From Thermoleptolyngbya sichuanensis A183 (GTDB lineage: Bacteria > Cyanobacteriota > Cyanobacteriia > Elainellales > Elainellaceae), in assembly GCF_013177315.1 (NCBI RefSeq), contig NZ_CP053661.1, positions 2,356,001-2,420,000 of the forward strand: 64,000 nt of DNA, in the 5' to 3' direction. Every line of letters begins with the position of its first letter. Positions within the stretch are counted from its first letter, which is position 1. The notes below the pieces were generated by a model. That model ran no database searches. It was not told the DNA's origin and was given only the letters and a program-made list of their open reading frames with translations. The translations under genes and the position numbers were made by a program. Shown here piece by piece: positions 1 to 8,861 of this stretch.

Positions 1-2
1 TG

Positions 3-1142
3 GAACCAGAGTTTGTCCGTCGTCTGGCGGCGATCCCCAGCAATGTGGAACAGTTTGGCAACGGCGCGGAACTCTATCGCCAACTGGTTGCGCCTGCCCG
101 CATCACGCCAGAGCAGGTGGCCGCGCACTATGCCATCAGTTCCCTTTTCCACAGCTATTCCCAGGAGCAGCGTCTCTATTGCTATAGCGTCCAGCGGTTA
201 GACTATCAGCTTCGCCGCATGGGATCGCTGACGCTAGCCTTGGGGCAGGTGCAGTTGACCTCCGAGATCACCCGCGAGGTGGTGAATCTGGAGTTTGCGG
301 TGCTACATCTGGGCGGCTGGGATTTTCACTGCTGCATTCGGCCCGCCAGCGGTCGTCGCGCCTATTTGCAATTGCGGGATGAGTTGTTTGAGGCGCTGTC
401 CCTGGCCAGTGCGGCGCAGGTGATTTTGGCGATGACGCGCACCTTTGGTGACTCGCAAAGCGATCTCTGCGGGAATCGCTCCTTTAGCCTGCAAGATCTG
501 TTTGCTGAGGAGCGTCATCGGCTGATGCACCTGCTCAGTCAGGAAACCCTGACCCGCCTGGATCAGCTGTATACCCAGGTCTATCGGGACAACTACGGCG
601 TGCTGCGGGCGTTTCATCGGGATGCGCTGGAGCCGCCCCGTGAACTGCAAGTGGCCGCCGAAATTGCGATCGCCCATCGGCTGACCCACTCCCTGCAAGC
701 TCTAGAGCGCGAAACCTCTGATTTGCCCCCCACCAATCCCGAATTGTGCGACAGCTATTTGTCGGAACTAGAGGCGATCGCCGCCGAAGCCAACCAACTC
801 CACTGCCATCTGACTGTGACCCCAGCCAAGCAAATCCTGGAGCGGCTGATCCTGCGGCTGCTGTGGCAAGCTCTCAACGAATCGGAACTGGACACCCTGG
901 AGCCAACGCTGGTCTGGATTGAGCAACTGCTGGCCATCGGCGAACAGCTTCATCTGGGACTGGCGCTGGATCGAGTGCAGGAGTTGTACTGGCGATCGCT
1001 CCACCGCTACCTCCTGCCCCGCTGGTCTGTCGCACAGCAACACTCTGATGCATCTGCCAAAGCTGAACTGGCGCTGCTTCAACCGCTGCTGTCGCTGGGC
1101 AAGGCACTGCGTATTGAAGTTCCGCTGGGGACGTTGGCATAA
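3..1142 (+). CDS. DUF3536 / GH57-type protein, C-terminal part (5' end outside window)
   Basis: The frame is open from the first base of the window, so the apparent GTG at 45 is internal and the N-terminal part lies upstream. The visible ~379 residues match the DUF3536 region that follows a family-57 glycoside hydrolase-like domain in bacterial proteins: a segment reading AHYAISSLF, then a conserved TSEITRE block, then FSLQDLFAEERHRLM. Such proteins are thought to act on alpha-glucans, but the catalytic GH57 part is not in view and no substrate can be read here. The stop is followed 66 bases later by tldD on the same strand, so the two may be co-transcribed. Family assignment is from recall of the DUF3536 pattern. 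Confidence 0.75.
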   Translation, partial: EPEFVRRLAAIPSNVEQFGNGAELYRQLVAPARITPEQVAAHYAISSLFHSYSQEQRLYCYSVQRLDYQLRRMGSLTLALGQVQLTSEITREVVNLEFAVLHLGGWDFHCCIRPASGRRAYLQLRDELFEALSLASAAQVILAMTRTFGDSQSDLCGNRSFSLQDLFAEERHRLMHLLSQETLTRLDQLYTQVYRDNYGVLRAFHRDALEPPRELQVAAEIAIAHRLTHSLQALERETSDLPPTNPELCDSYLSELEAIAAEANQLHCHLTVTPAKQILERLILRLLWQALNESELDTLEPTLVWIEQLLAIGEQLHLGLALDRVQELYWRSLHRYLLPRWSVAQQHSDASAKAELALLQPLLSLGKALRIEVPLGTLA

Positions 1143-1208
1143 CGCTCCCCAGGCTTCCTTGCTAAACTGTGAGAAACGCCGACTGCTGCGCCCTGAGAGG
1201 ACCACCTA

Positions 1209-2693
1209 ATGCTATTGACCAGCCTGCCCGATACGCTGCTTACCCCTGCGAAACTGCCCCATCTCAGCTATGCCGCGCCGCGCGATCGCTTTGATGAGTC
1301 GTGGGATGCGCCGCTGTCTACGCTGCTGGGGCTGGGTCGGGCGGCCGGAGCCGATTTTGTCGAGTTCTTCCTGGAACGGGTTAACTATATTAACTGCCTG
1401 GCCGAAGACGATACCATCACCAGCATTTCGCCCAGCTTGACCACGGGCGCGGGTGTGCGCGTGTTTCGCGGCAAGGCCGACTGCTACGTTAGCACCAATG
1501 ATCTGACCTTTAGCGGGCTAAAGCTGGCGCTAGAAAAGGCGTTGTCCATCATGGGGCTAGAACTGCCCAGCGGCAATGCGTTCATCCCGGAAGTGGTGCT
1601 AGAGCCGCTGCGGGACTATGGTACGCGCAAGGGCAAGGAAGCCTGGCTGGAGCAGTGTAGCTCGATTCGCGAGATGGGCGAAATTTTGCTGGCAGCGAGC
1701 GATCGCCTCGGCAAAAAAGCCAGCCATGTCCAGTCGCGCCGCGCCTCCTACTTCCGCGACTGGCAGGAAGTGCTGGTGGCCGCTAGCGACGGCACCTTTG
1801 CGCGAGATATTCGCCTGACGCAATCCACCGGGTTTAGCCTGCTCTGCGCCGATGGCGACCACCGTGCCTCCATCGGGCAGCGCATCGGCAGCACCAGCCA
1901 GCCCGATTTTCTCCGCACCTGGGATATGGACAGCACCGCCGAAGAAGTGGCGGAGTCTGCCGGAAAAATGCTCTACGCCGATTATGTCGAGTCTGGCACG
2001 TACCCGGTGGTGATGGCGAATCACTTTGGCGGCGTGATCTTCCACGAAGCCTGCGGCCACCTGCTAGAGACGACGCAGATCGAGCGCAAGACTACGCCCT
2101 TTATCGACAAAAAAGGGGAGAAGATTGCCCATGAAGCGCTGACCGCCTGGGACGAAGGGCGATCGCCCAACGCCTTTGGCACGATCGACATGGACGATGA
2201 GGGGATGCCTGCTCAGCGCACATTGCTGATCGAAAACGGCATTCTGAAAAACTTCCTGAGCGATCGCGCTGGGTTTATGCGAACCGGCCACCCGCGCACG
2301 GGCAGCGGCCGCCGCCAAAACTACACCTACGCCGCCGCCAGCCGAATGCGGAATACCTACATCGCGCCGGGGCCGTACTCTCTCGACGACCTCTTCGCTT
2401 CCATCGACAAAGGGATTTACTGTAAAAAAATGGGCGGCGGCAGCGTCGGTGCAACGGGTCAGTTTAACTTTGCGGTAGACGAAGCCTATCTGATTGAAAA
2501 CGGCAAAATCACCAAGCCCCTCAAGGGCGCAACTCTGATTGGTGAAGCGGTAGAAATCATGCAGCGCATCTCCATGTGTTCCCAAGATTTGGGGCTGGCG
2601 GCGGGCTTCTGCGGCTCCATCAGCGGCGGCATCTACGTCACCGTCGGACAGCCTCACCTAAAGGTCGATGCGATTACGGTCGGAGGACGGTAG
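1209..2693 (+). CDS. tldD: TldD metalloprotease subunit (modulator of DNA gyrase family)
   Basis: A 494-residue protein, close to the usual ~480 of TldD. The zinc motif HExxxH is present as HEACGH at residues 279-284, in the context [14 protein letters not shown], and the glycine-rich C-terminal half ([13 protein letters not shown]) is typical. TldD works with TldE/PmbA in the cytoplasm as a heterodimeric peptidase that trims peptides and unfolded chains. The TldE partner is not adjacent here. The ATG at 1209 follows a purine-rich GAGAGGA stretch at suitable distance. The gene ends with TAG, which matters for the amber codons seen elsewhere. Downstream lies a convergent gene and a shared terminator hairpin. 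Confidence 0.95.
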   Translation: MLLTSLPDTLLTPAKLPHLSYAAPRDRFDESWDAPLSTLLGLGRAAGADFVEFFLERVNYINCLAEDDTITSISPSLTTGAGVRVFRGKADCYVSTNDLTFSGLKLALEKALSIMGLELPSGNAFIPEVVLEPLRDYGTRKGKEAWLEQCSSIREMGEILLAASDRLGKKASHVQSRRASYFRDWQEVLVAASDGTFARDIRLTQSTGFSLLCADGDHRASIGQRIGSTSQPDFLRTWDMDSTAEEVAESAGKMLYADYVESGTYPVVMANHFGGVIFHEACGHLLETTQIERKTTPFIDKKGEKIAHEALTAWDEGRSPNAFGTIDMDDEGMPAQRTLLIENGILKNFLSDRAGFMRTGHPRTGSGRRQNYTYAAASRMRNTYIAPGPYSLDDLFASIDKGIYCKKMGGGSVGATGQFNFAVDEAYLIENGKITKPLKGATLIGEAVEIMQRISMCSQDLGLAAGFCGSISGGIYVTVGQPHLKVDAITVGGR

Positions 2694-2830
2694 CTCAAAG
2701 TAGCTTAAATACTCAAAGTAGCTCAAATAAGAGTGCGGGTGCGGGCTGGTGATGGGATGAGGCGATCAGGAGAGTAACTTGAGAGCCACTTGAGAGTAAC
2801 TTAGAGTAATTTAATTGGATCGCGACTAAG
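2694..2830. repeat. degenerate short direct repeats after tldD
   Basis: Directly after the tldD stop, variants of CTCAAAGTAGCT and GAGAGTAACTT recur several times. The pattern is irregular (about 12-18 bases) and non-coding. It resembles slippage-derived repeats seen in other intergenic spacers of this window. Confidence 0.5.
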
Positions 2831-2911
2831 CCTACCCGATCCGACTCATCCCCTTACCACTTCATCCGTACTTTTCTAAGTAGATAGACCAGATTAAAAA
2901 ACAGATCCTGA

Positions 2912-2946
2912 ACCCTGCGCCGCCCGCGCAGCGGGCGACGCAGGGT
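2912..2946. terminator. bidirectional hairpin terminator between tldD and the DUF2330 gene
   Basis: A long GC-rich inverted repeat: the outer arms ACCCTGCG and CGCAGGGT enclose inner arms CGCCCGC and GCGGGCG. On the + side it is followed by a T-rich stretch (CTTTGGGTTTT); on the - side it runs into the complement of TTAAAAAAC, giving a U-run. The genes on both sides converge on it, so it can serve both. Confidence 0.75.
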
Positions 2947-2979
2947 CTTTGGGTTTTATATTTATTAATGTCTACCTAC

Positions 2980-4359
2980 TTATCTCTCCATCACTCGCCC
3001 CATCAACTGTTGCAATCGTGCGACCAACGGCAACGCCGGAAATTGCTCAGCCCGAATCTGGGGTAACTTATCGCGGATGTCGCGGATATTCCAACCCGTG
3101 AGTCGGGCCAGGGTTTGGGCTTCTTGCTCGAAGCGCTGCCGGAGCGATCGCCGATATTGCCGCCCTGCCTCACACGCCATCTCGCCCGTATAGGGATGCC
3201 GTAGGATATAGCGCCCCTGAAATAGGCTGCGGTTGTTGGTCTGCTGAAAAATCAGGTCTTCCGGAAACTTATCGCGGGTATAGCGCACATGCAGCCGCGT
3301 GATGAATACGTTATTGGGCATCTCCGGGCGCGTCCAAAACACCCCCGCCTGCCGCAGTTCCTCTGGCGACAGCGGCTCCGCCGAGCAGGGGTCGCAGCTT
3401 CCCATATCCCAGGCATATTCCAAAAACGCCACATTGCGCCCCTCGCGAGTGTAGCTGGTCTGGAACATGGCTTTGTAAAAGGCGCTAAACTCGTCCTTCA
3501 CGTATACCGGAATTTCTGCATCCGACGGCACCTTCACCGTGCGATAGTTGCTGACTTCTGCCTGCCCTTCCGGCGACAAAATGTAGACCAGCAAATCCTG
3601 AGAACTTTCTGCGTTGACCATGCCCAACCGCAGCGGCAGCATAAATCGGGGCGATTCGTAGGTCATTTGCAGGGGTCGCAACGCCTGATAGCCCGAATTT
3701 TCGTATTCCTCCAGATTCACCTTTGCTACAAAGAACTTCATCTGCTGGCGAATGTAGGGACGCAGCAGGTCTCGCGCACCCTGGGGAATGCGGTAGCCAT
3801 TTTGCACCAACCAGGTTTCCAATCCATCAGACTCGCGGGCGCTGAGAATCAAAATATCGTACTCGCCGACGGTGAACCGTTCTTCTATCGTCACCCCTAG
3901 CGCCTGATTGCTGCGTCCAGCCCGACCAGGAGCGGCGCTTTCCATCGCCGGAGCGGCCATTGGGCGGTTCCAGAAGATGGGCGGAGCGCACGGATCAGGG
4001 TCAAAGTATTCCACCAATCTCGGTGCGCTAAACGAATCGAGCCGCTCGATGATCCGTGAATCGGCTATTTGCACCTGTTCGCGCTGCAAGATCACGGGAA
4101 CTGGAACAACCATTGCAAAGTTTTTGACATCACCCTGGTAGTCATTGGCCATCGTGAGAACCGTGCGATTTCCACTGCGGGCGATCGCCACCTGAGAAGC
4201 CTGGTTATACAGCTTCGCATCGGCTTTTGCCACATAAAACCCGCAAAATGCCAGTGCTTTGGATGAAACTGTGAACGTGAGCAAGAATGCTATGAGGGCG
4301 ATCGCCCACACTCGAAAAGACCGCAAAGAGTTCAGTGAATGTTTAAGCAGAGATTTCAT
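2980..4359 (-). CDS. DUF2330 domain protein, exported
   Basis: A 459-residue protein with a clear N-terminal signal segment (basic start, hydrophobic run to about residue 36, ending near SKALAFCGFYVA). The mature protein begins with the conserved FCGFYVAKADAKLYN region and continues with NFAMVVPVPV, as in DUF2330 proteins. Function is unknown; family members are secreted or membrane-attached. It starts 8 bases after the stop of the RnfD-like gene, so the two form a tight unit. Cysteines around FDPDPCAPP and GSCDPCSAEP could form disulphides or bind a metal, which is inference. Confidence 0.8.
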   Translation of the reverse strand: MKSLLKHSLNSLRSFRVWAIALIAFLLTFTVSSKALAFCGFYVAKADAKLYNQASQVAIARSGNRTVLTMANDYQGDVKNFAMVVPVPVILQREQVQIADSRIIERLDSFSAPRLVEYFDPDPCAPPIFWNRPMAAPAMESAAPGRAGRSNQALGVTIEERFTVGEYDILILSARESDGLETWLVQNGYRIPQGARDLLRPYIRQQMKFFVAKVNLEEYENSGYQALRPLQMTYESPRFMLPLRLGMVNAESSQDLLVYILSPEGQAEVSNYRTVKVPSDAEIPVYVKDEFSAFYKAMFQTSYTREGRNVAFLEYAWDMGSCDPCSAEPLSPEELRQAGVFWTRPEMPNNVFITRLHVRYTRDKFPEDLIFQQTNNRSLFQGRYILRHPYTGEMACEAGRQYRRSLRQRFEQEAQTLARLTGWNIRDIRDKLPQIRAEQFPALPLVARLQQLMGRVMER

Positions 4360-4367
4360 AGAACCAC

Positions 4368-5351
4368 CTATTCAGGAACGTATTTTTGTCGAGATGCAAG
4401 TCGGGGAGAAAACGGGAGCCGCAGCGCCGACTGCGACCACTCGAACCGGGCGGCAGGCAGCAGCCAGTCCAGCAGCAGACTCAGCGGAGCCAGGGCAAAC
4501 AGGGCCCAAAAGGGAGCCGTGGAGAGAAAGAAGACATTCCGCAATATAAAGGTAAGAAGCGCGATCGCCCCTGCCCAGATCAGCCGTCCGGTGCGGGAAT
4601 TGGGAATTGTGCGCGGGTCGGTAATCATAAACAGCGCAAAGACCAGCAGCGAGCCGCTCATCAGCCGATGCGCCCATACGTCCCACGTCCAGCCCAGCCA
4701 CAGGTTCCGCACTGCCTCCAGCACCGCATAGCTGCCGAGAAACGCTGCCGACGTGTCCCAGCGCCCCACCTTTTGCAGCACCAGCCCACCCGCCCCCAAA
4801 AACAGCAGTCCATACCAGCCGCTTTCGCCCCACTGCCCCGGCGAAACCCACGCATCACCCGACCACAGCAGCGCCATGACAATGCCAAAATTGCCGGGAT
4901 TAAACACATGCCCGCCCCGTAGCCGCAGCACAAACTTGCTGGCGATCGCCCCTATCACCGCCAGCGCCATTGTCAGCGGATGATCGACTCGCAGCAGCAG
5001 GCTCATTCCCAGCCCCGTCACCAGCGCACTGGGCAGACTGGAGAGAATTTTGGGATTGCGACACCGCAGGGCGATCGCCCCCCAGAAGTCGCCTGTGTGA
5101 TTTGCGTGATTTGCTGTTTCTGTCGCTGGATCTTCTGTTTCTGGATCTTCTGTCTCTGGATCTAATGAATCTGATGGATAAAATACGGCTCCGCAAAGTG
5201 CCTGGGTGATGAGGCAAGTGGCGATCGCCGACAGCACCACAACCGGGTTCAGCGACCAGTCCCGCGTGCCCGCCCCCAACAGCAAAAACAGCGCCAAAAA
5301 GCCAATTTGATAAAGCCTCGCGTCCTGTACCATCGTTCGGTTTCGCCGCAA
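4368..5351 (-). CDS. RnfD/NqrB-like membrane protein
   Basis: A 327-residue polytopic membrane protein resembling the NQR2/RnfD/RnfE family of flavin-carrying redox-pump subunits. Visible markers are HVFNPGNFGIVMALL in the middle and HRLMSGSLLVFALFMITDPR towards the C-terminus. No other Rnf or Nqr subunits are nearby, so this is an orphan homolog rather than part of a full complex. A hydrophilic insert after the second hydrophobic segment contains three tandem DPETE-type repeats (around residues 64-80), encoded by a short DNA repeat. It lies 8 bases upstream of the DUF2330 gene, and a functional link between a membrane redox-like subunit and an exported partner is plausible but unproven. Confidence 0.75.
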   Translation of the reverse strand: MRRNRTMVQDARLYQIGFLALFLLLGAGTRDWSLNPVVVLSAIATCLITQALCGAVFYPSDSLDPETEDPETEDPATETANHANHTGDFWGAIALRCRNPKILSSLPSALVTGLGMSLLLRVDHPLTMALAVIGAIASKFVLRLRGGHVFNPGNFGIVMALLWSGDAWVSPGQWGESGWYGLLFLGAGGLVLQKVGRWDTSAAFLGSYAVLEAVRNLWLGWTWDVWAHRLMSGSLLVFALFMITDPRTIPNSRTGRLIWAGAIALLTFILRNVFFLSTAPFWALFALAPLSLLLDWLLPAARFEWSQSALRLPFSPRLASRQKYVPE

Positions 5352-5435
5352 CGTTGGCAGCTATTATGTCGCGCTGCTACATCGGCTAATCGTCTGTTTC
5401 AGATTTTGTAACCGCAGGTAAGTTACAGCGTTTCC

Positions 5436-5984
5436 CTACGACAGCAGCTTTTGGTATTCTTGCTCGGTGATCAGGTCACGGGTCGTTTCCACGCGATCGA
5501 CAAACACCAGACCATTTAAGTGATCGACTTCGTGCTGGACAATGCGGGCGACGAAATCGGTAAAGACCTGACGGCGCAGATTGCCGTGGCGATCGCCATA
5601 TTCCACCTCGATTTCTCGATAGCGGGGCACGAGGCCGCGAATCCCTGGCACGCTGAGGCAGCCCTCCCAGCCTTTTACCGTTTCGTCGGAATGGCTCAGC
5701 AGGCGCGGGTTCAGCATAGGCACAGGCTCCATCTCTGGCGCATCGGGGTAGCGCGGGTTTGGGCGCGACGCGACGATGACCAGACAAATGGGCTGACCGA
5801 CTTGGGGCGCAGCGATGCCCACGCCGTTTGATGCGTGCATCGTGACCAAGAGCTGATCGATGAGGGCTTGCAGGGCAGGATCACTGGAAGAGGCGATCGC
5901 CTGCGCTGTGTCTCTCAACCTGGGATTGCCCAACTGCAAGATTTCTAAGCGGCGGGAGTTTGAGGAGGGGTGAGTTTGGGTCAT
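5436..5984 (-). CDS. def: peptide deformylase
   Basis: A 182-residue protein with all three deformylase motifs: GVGIAAPQ at residues 54-61, EGCLS at 107-111 and HEVDH at 151-155. Cys109 and the two histidines bind the catalytic metal and the glutamate is the general base. It removes the formyl group from the N-terminal methionine of nascent chains in the cytoplasm. Length and motif spacing are standard, and the stop is TAG. The gene stands alone, 61 bases before the start of the M48 protease coding end. Confidence 0.96.
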   Translation of the reverse strand: MTQTHPSSNSRRLEILQLGNPRLRDTAQAIASSSDPALQALIDQLLVTMHASNGVGIAAPQVGQPICLVIVASRPNPRYPDAPEMEPVPMLNPRLLSHSDETVKGWEGCLSVPGIRGLVPRYREIEVEYGDRHGNLRRQVFTDFVARIVQHEVDHLNGLVFVDRVETTRDLITEQEYQKLLS

Positions 5985-6045
5985 GTCGGGTGAGGGTTAC
6001 AAACTTGCAAACTGGGGTGTCGGGGCTGCCTGCTCTAGGCTGAGG

Positions 6046-8016
6046 CTAGCGATTGGGACGGCGCTCGGCGGTGGGCTTGCGGAGGCGCGTCAGCCCCAGT
6101 TCGGTCTGCACCCGCAGGCGCATGGCGGCGTGGCGATCGATGCCCTCGTAGGCGTAGCGGTTATATCCGTTCTGGCGGATTTGTCGCTCGATGTTGCGCT
6201 GTCGCTCATGGGTATCGGGGTGGGTAGAAAGCCACTCAAAGGGGGCGACTTGCCGCTCTTGTTTTGCCAGCGTTACCATCAGCCCGTGCAGCCCGTCCGC
6301 TGCGTAGCCTGCCGAGGACAGCAGTCGCGTCCCAAAGGCATCGGCCTGGCGCTCCATGTCGCGGCTGTAGTTGAAATAGAGCAGGTTTGCCGCATAGCCG
6401 CCATAGGGAATGAGCTGGAAGGCGTTGCCTAGGGTGTTGGCATCGACCGCAAGCTGGAAGCCATGCGAGAGGGAGGTGTGGGCGAGTTCGTGGGCGATCA
6501 GTCCGGCTAGCTCTGCTTCTGATCGGGCTTTCAGGATTGCGCCTGCGTTGATGAAGATTTTGCCGCCCGGCAGTGCAAAGGCGTTGAGGCTGCGATCGCG
6601 GATAATGAAAAACTCGTACTCAAATTCCGACCGCCCCGTCATCGCGGCGAGGCGCTGCCCAATGTTGTTGACGTAGGCATTCACCGCTTCATCCTGAATG
6701 AGCGGCAACTGGCGGGCGGCACGACGGGCGATCGCCTCTCCCACGTTCTCTTCGCCCCGCAGCAGCGCGATTCCGGTCTGAATTGAAGAGATGGGGCCAA
6801 ACAGGTTGCCCGTCAGCGCAAAGCCCAGCGCCCCAGTCAGCAAGTTGGCGATCGCCCCGGCTCGCAAATCGCGCTCCAGCCGATTGCGGAAGGTTCTGGC
6901 GTGCTGAGCCGCCAGCGCTTCAAACGCCGCCGCCGCCGGGTCATCGGGATACATCAGGGCAAACTGCCGCGCCGCGATCGCCGCTTCCACCAGTTGCCCG
7001 TTGGTTGCCAGGGCCCCCACCCGTGCCTGCACCAGTTCTGCCGAGTCGGGATATAGCCCCACTGCCCGCTCCAGCACCGCCAGCGCCTCGTTCGAGCGAT
7101 CGCCTGCCGCCAGCACCTCGGCATAGCGCAGATGCCCCAACATGAACTCTGGATACTGCTGAGTCAAGAGCCGCAGGGCAGACTCCATGCGCGGACGAGA
7201 ATTCTGCGATCGCCCCGCCTCTGCCTCGCGCCAGTAGACCTGTCCTTCGGGCGGCAACGCCTCTGGCTCGGTGACCAGCGGGGGCACTTCGACGACATCC
7301 ACTTCATCAAACGGCGCTTTTGCCAGCCGATAGCGGGCTTCCGCCTCGCGCCGCAGGCCCATCTGCCACAGCGCATCCCCCTCTCGCAGCAGTTCCAGCG
7401 CTACCGCCGGGTCGATCGGGGCAGCACTGGGTTCCGGTGCGGCGATCGCTGGCGCAATGACTGGCTCGGCGACTGGCCCGGCGACTGGCTCCGTAACGAC
7501 TGGCTCCGTGACGACTGGCTCCGTGACGACTGGCTCGACTCGCTCCGTCAGCGTATCCAGTTCAGGGTGCGGCTCCGCAGATGGCTCATCGGCTGTGTTC
7601 AGGGTTGGCGCAGGGCCTGGGTTCGCCTCTATCGGGTCAACCCGTTCTCCCGCCACAGCAGGCTCATCCACCGCTCCCAGCAGAACTTCAGCAATGGGAG
7701 AAATTTCGGCGGTTGCTCCAAATTCTTCTAGCACCCAAGCCGATGAGGCATTGGCGAGGTCTGCTGAGGCCACGGGCAACATCGACGGAGGATCTGCCGA
7801 GGCTTCGGTGACGGGCGACCCTAGCCAATCGGGCGCTGAGATACCGTCGGACGCTACAACCTCTGAAACAGGCGCGACTGAAACGGACGCAACTGGCCCC
7901 AACGCACCGGGCGCATTGGGCTGGGCGGCGATCGCCCCCTCCACCAGCGCTTCTGCTAGGGACAGCGGGATCGCCAAAAGGCTGCATAACCAAAGACGAT
8001 GGAGAAGAGAGGACAT
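6046..8016 (-). CDS. exported M48-family metalloprotease with TPR-like repeats
   Basis: A 656-residue protein with an N-terminal signal segment, then a long low-complexity Pro/Glu/Val linker with tandem VVTEP units (about residues 165-185). TPR-like helices occupy about residues 200-370. The C-terminal peptidase domain holds the zinc motif HELAH at 509-513 and the usual downstream RQADAFG segment with the third ligand region. It resembles BepA/LoiP-type M48 proteases, which handle misfolded envelope proteins in the periplasm. The TPR part preceding the protease domain reverses the BepA order. The linker repeat is encoded by a near-perfect DNA repeat. Periplasmic location is inferred from the signal segment. 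Confidence 0.88.
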   Translation of the reverse strand: MSSLLHRLWLCSLLAIPLSLAEALVEGAIAAQPNAPGALGPVASVSVAPVSEVVASDGISAPDWLGSPVTEASADPPSMLPVASADLANASSAWVLEEFGATAEISPIAEVLLGAVDEPAVAGERVDPIEANPGPAPTLNTADEPSAEPHPELDTLTERVEPVVTEPVVTEPVVTEPVAGPVAEPVIAPAIAAPEPSAAPIDPAVALELLREGDALWQMGLRREAEARYRLAKAPFDEVDVVEVPPLVTEPEALPPEGQVYWREAEAGRSQNSRPRMESALRLLTQQYPEFMLGHLRYAEVLAAGDRSNEALAVLERAVGLYPDSAELVQARVGALATNGQLVEAAIAARQFALMYPDDPAAAAFEALAAQHARTFRNRLERDLRAGAIANLLTGALGFALTGNLFGPISSIQTGIALLRGEENVGEAIARRAARQLPLIQDEAVNAYVNNIGQRLAAMTGRSEFEYEFFIIRDRSLNAFALPGGKIFINAGAILKARSEAELAGLIAHELAHTSLSHGFQLAVDANTLGNAFQLIPYGGYAANLLYFNYSRDMERQADAFGTRLLSSAGYAADGLHGLMVTLAKQERQVAPFEWLSTHPDTHERQRNIERQIRQNGYNRYAYEGIDRHAAMRLRVQTELGLTRLRKPTAERRPNR

Positions 8017-8090
8017 GGCGATCGCCTCCTCAGCATTCTACAAGTCAGGAACATTGCTGGGTAGCGCCGACGCGGGGGCCAGGGCTGACG

Positions 8091-8654
8091 CTAGTTGCCT
8101 ACCAGCCACTTCTGCCCGTTTAGCCGCTGCAACGTGTAGAGCACCATCAAGTCCAGCGTTACCTTGCGTTCGTCAATCATAAACGACTCTAGCAGGCTAG
8201 GGCTTGCGCCATTCCCAGCGCAGCTAAAGACCTTTTGCCCTTGGATATCTTCCTTGACAAAGCCCACCAAAAACTGGTGCTGCCCACCTTGAAACTTGCC
8301 CTGCACCTGCCAGCAAGCGCCGAGTTCCTCCATGCCCTTGATCGGCAGCGGCAGCTTCTCAAATGTCAGATCCAGGTCGTCAAACCCTGTGGCGGCCATT
8401 GCCTTTTTTAGGCTGGGCATATAGTCCTGCGTGATGAAGTCTGCAAAGGGCTTGTCTTCTAGCGCAGGTGGCTTTTCTTTCTTGGGCTTGGCCGCGGGCG
8501 CTTCGCCATCCCCAGATTGCGCTTTGGGTGCGCGGGGGGGCTTCTTTTCATCGGGGGTCGCTGCGGGCGCGTCGGAGGCGGGTTGCGCCTCGGTCGGTGT
8601 CGATGCGGCTTCAGCCGGAGGATTGGTCGCTTCGTCTGGCATGGCTATCTGCAA
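8091..8654 (-). CDS. DUF2996 domain protein
   Basis: A 187-residue protein typical of cyanobacteria. It has an Ala/Pro/Lys-rich, probably disordered N-terminal third, followed by the conserved DUF2996 region beginning PALEDKPFADFI and ending LQRLNGQKWL. The conserved segment includes CWQVQGKFQGGQHQF and ESFMIDERKVTLDL. No enzymatic motif is seen and the function is unknown. There is no signal peptide. The start may instead be the fifth residue (ATG at 8642). The IS701-like element lies about 200 bases upstream of its start. Confidence 0.85.
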   Translation of the reverse strand: MQIAMPDEATNPPAEAASTPTEAQPASDAPAATPDEKKPPRAPKAQSGDGEAPAAKPKKEKPPALEDKPFADFITQDYMPSLKKAMAATGFDDLDLTFEKLPLPIKGMEELGACWQVQGKFQGGQHQFLVGFVKEDIQGQKVFSCAGNGASPSLLESFMIDERKVTLDLMVLYTLQRLNGQKWLVGN

Positions 8655-8861
8655 TCAGTCGTCATAAATTACTCCCATAGTACCGGGTTGTCACCGATTC
8701 AGAAACGGTTCGCCCGGCCCAACTGCCGTCAGAAGTAGCCGTAGCCTAACAACCGCGTTGCACCGGAACGCTCCAAGCTGATTGGCTGAGTCGCAAAGGT
8801 TGTCTGCGTCCAGTGAGCCGCAGGCCGTTCGCCCTCAGCGCTTTGGTTCTGTCAGCTTCCG

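Noticed and set aside
1209-2693. Large antisense frames over tldD, DUF2330, dnaX and typA
   Set aside because: They mirror high-GC codon use of the real genes and show no domain.
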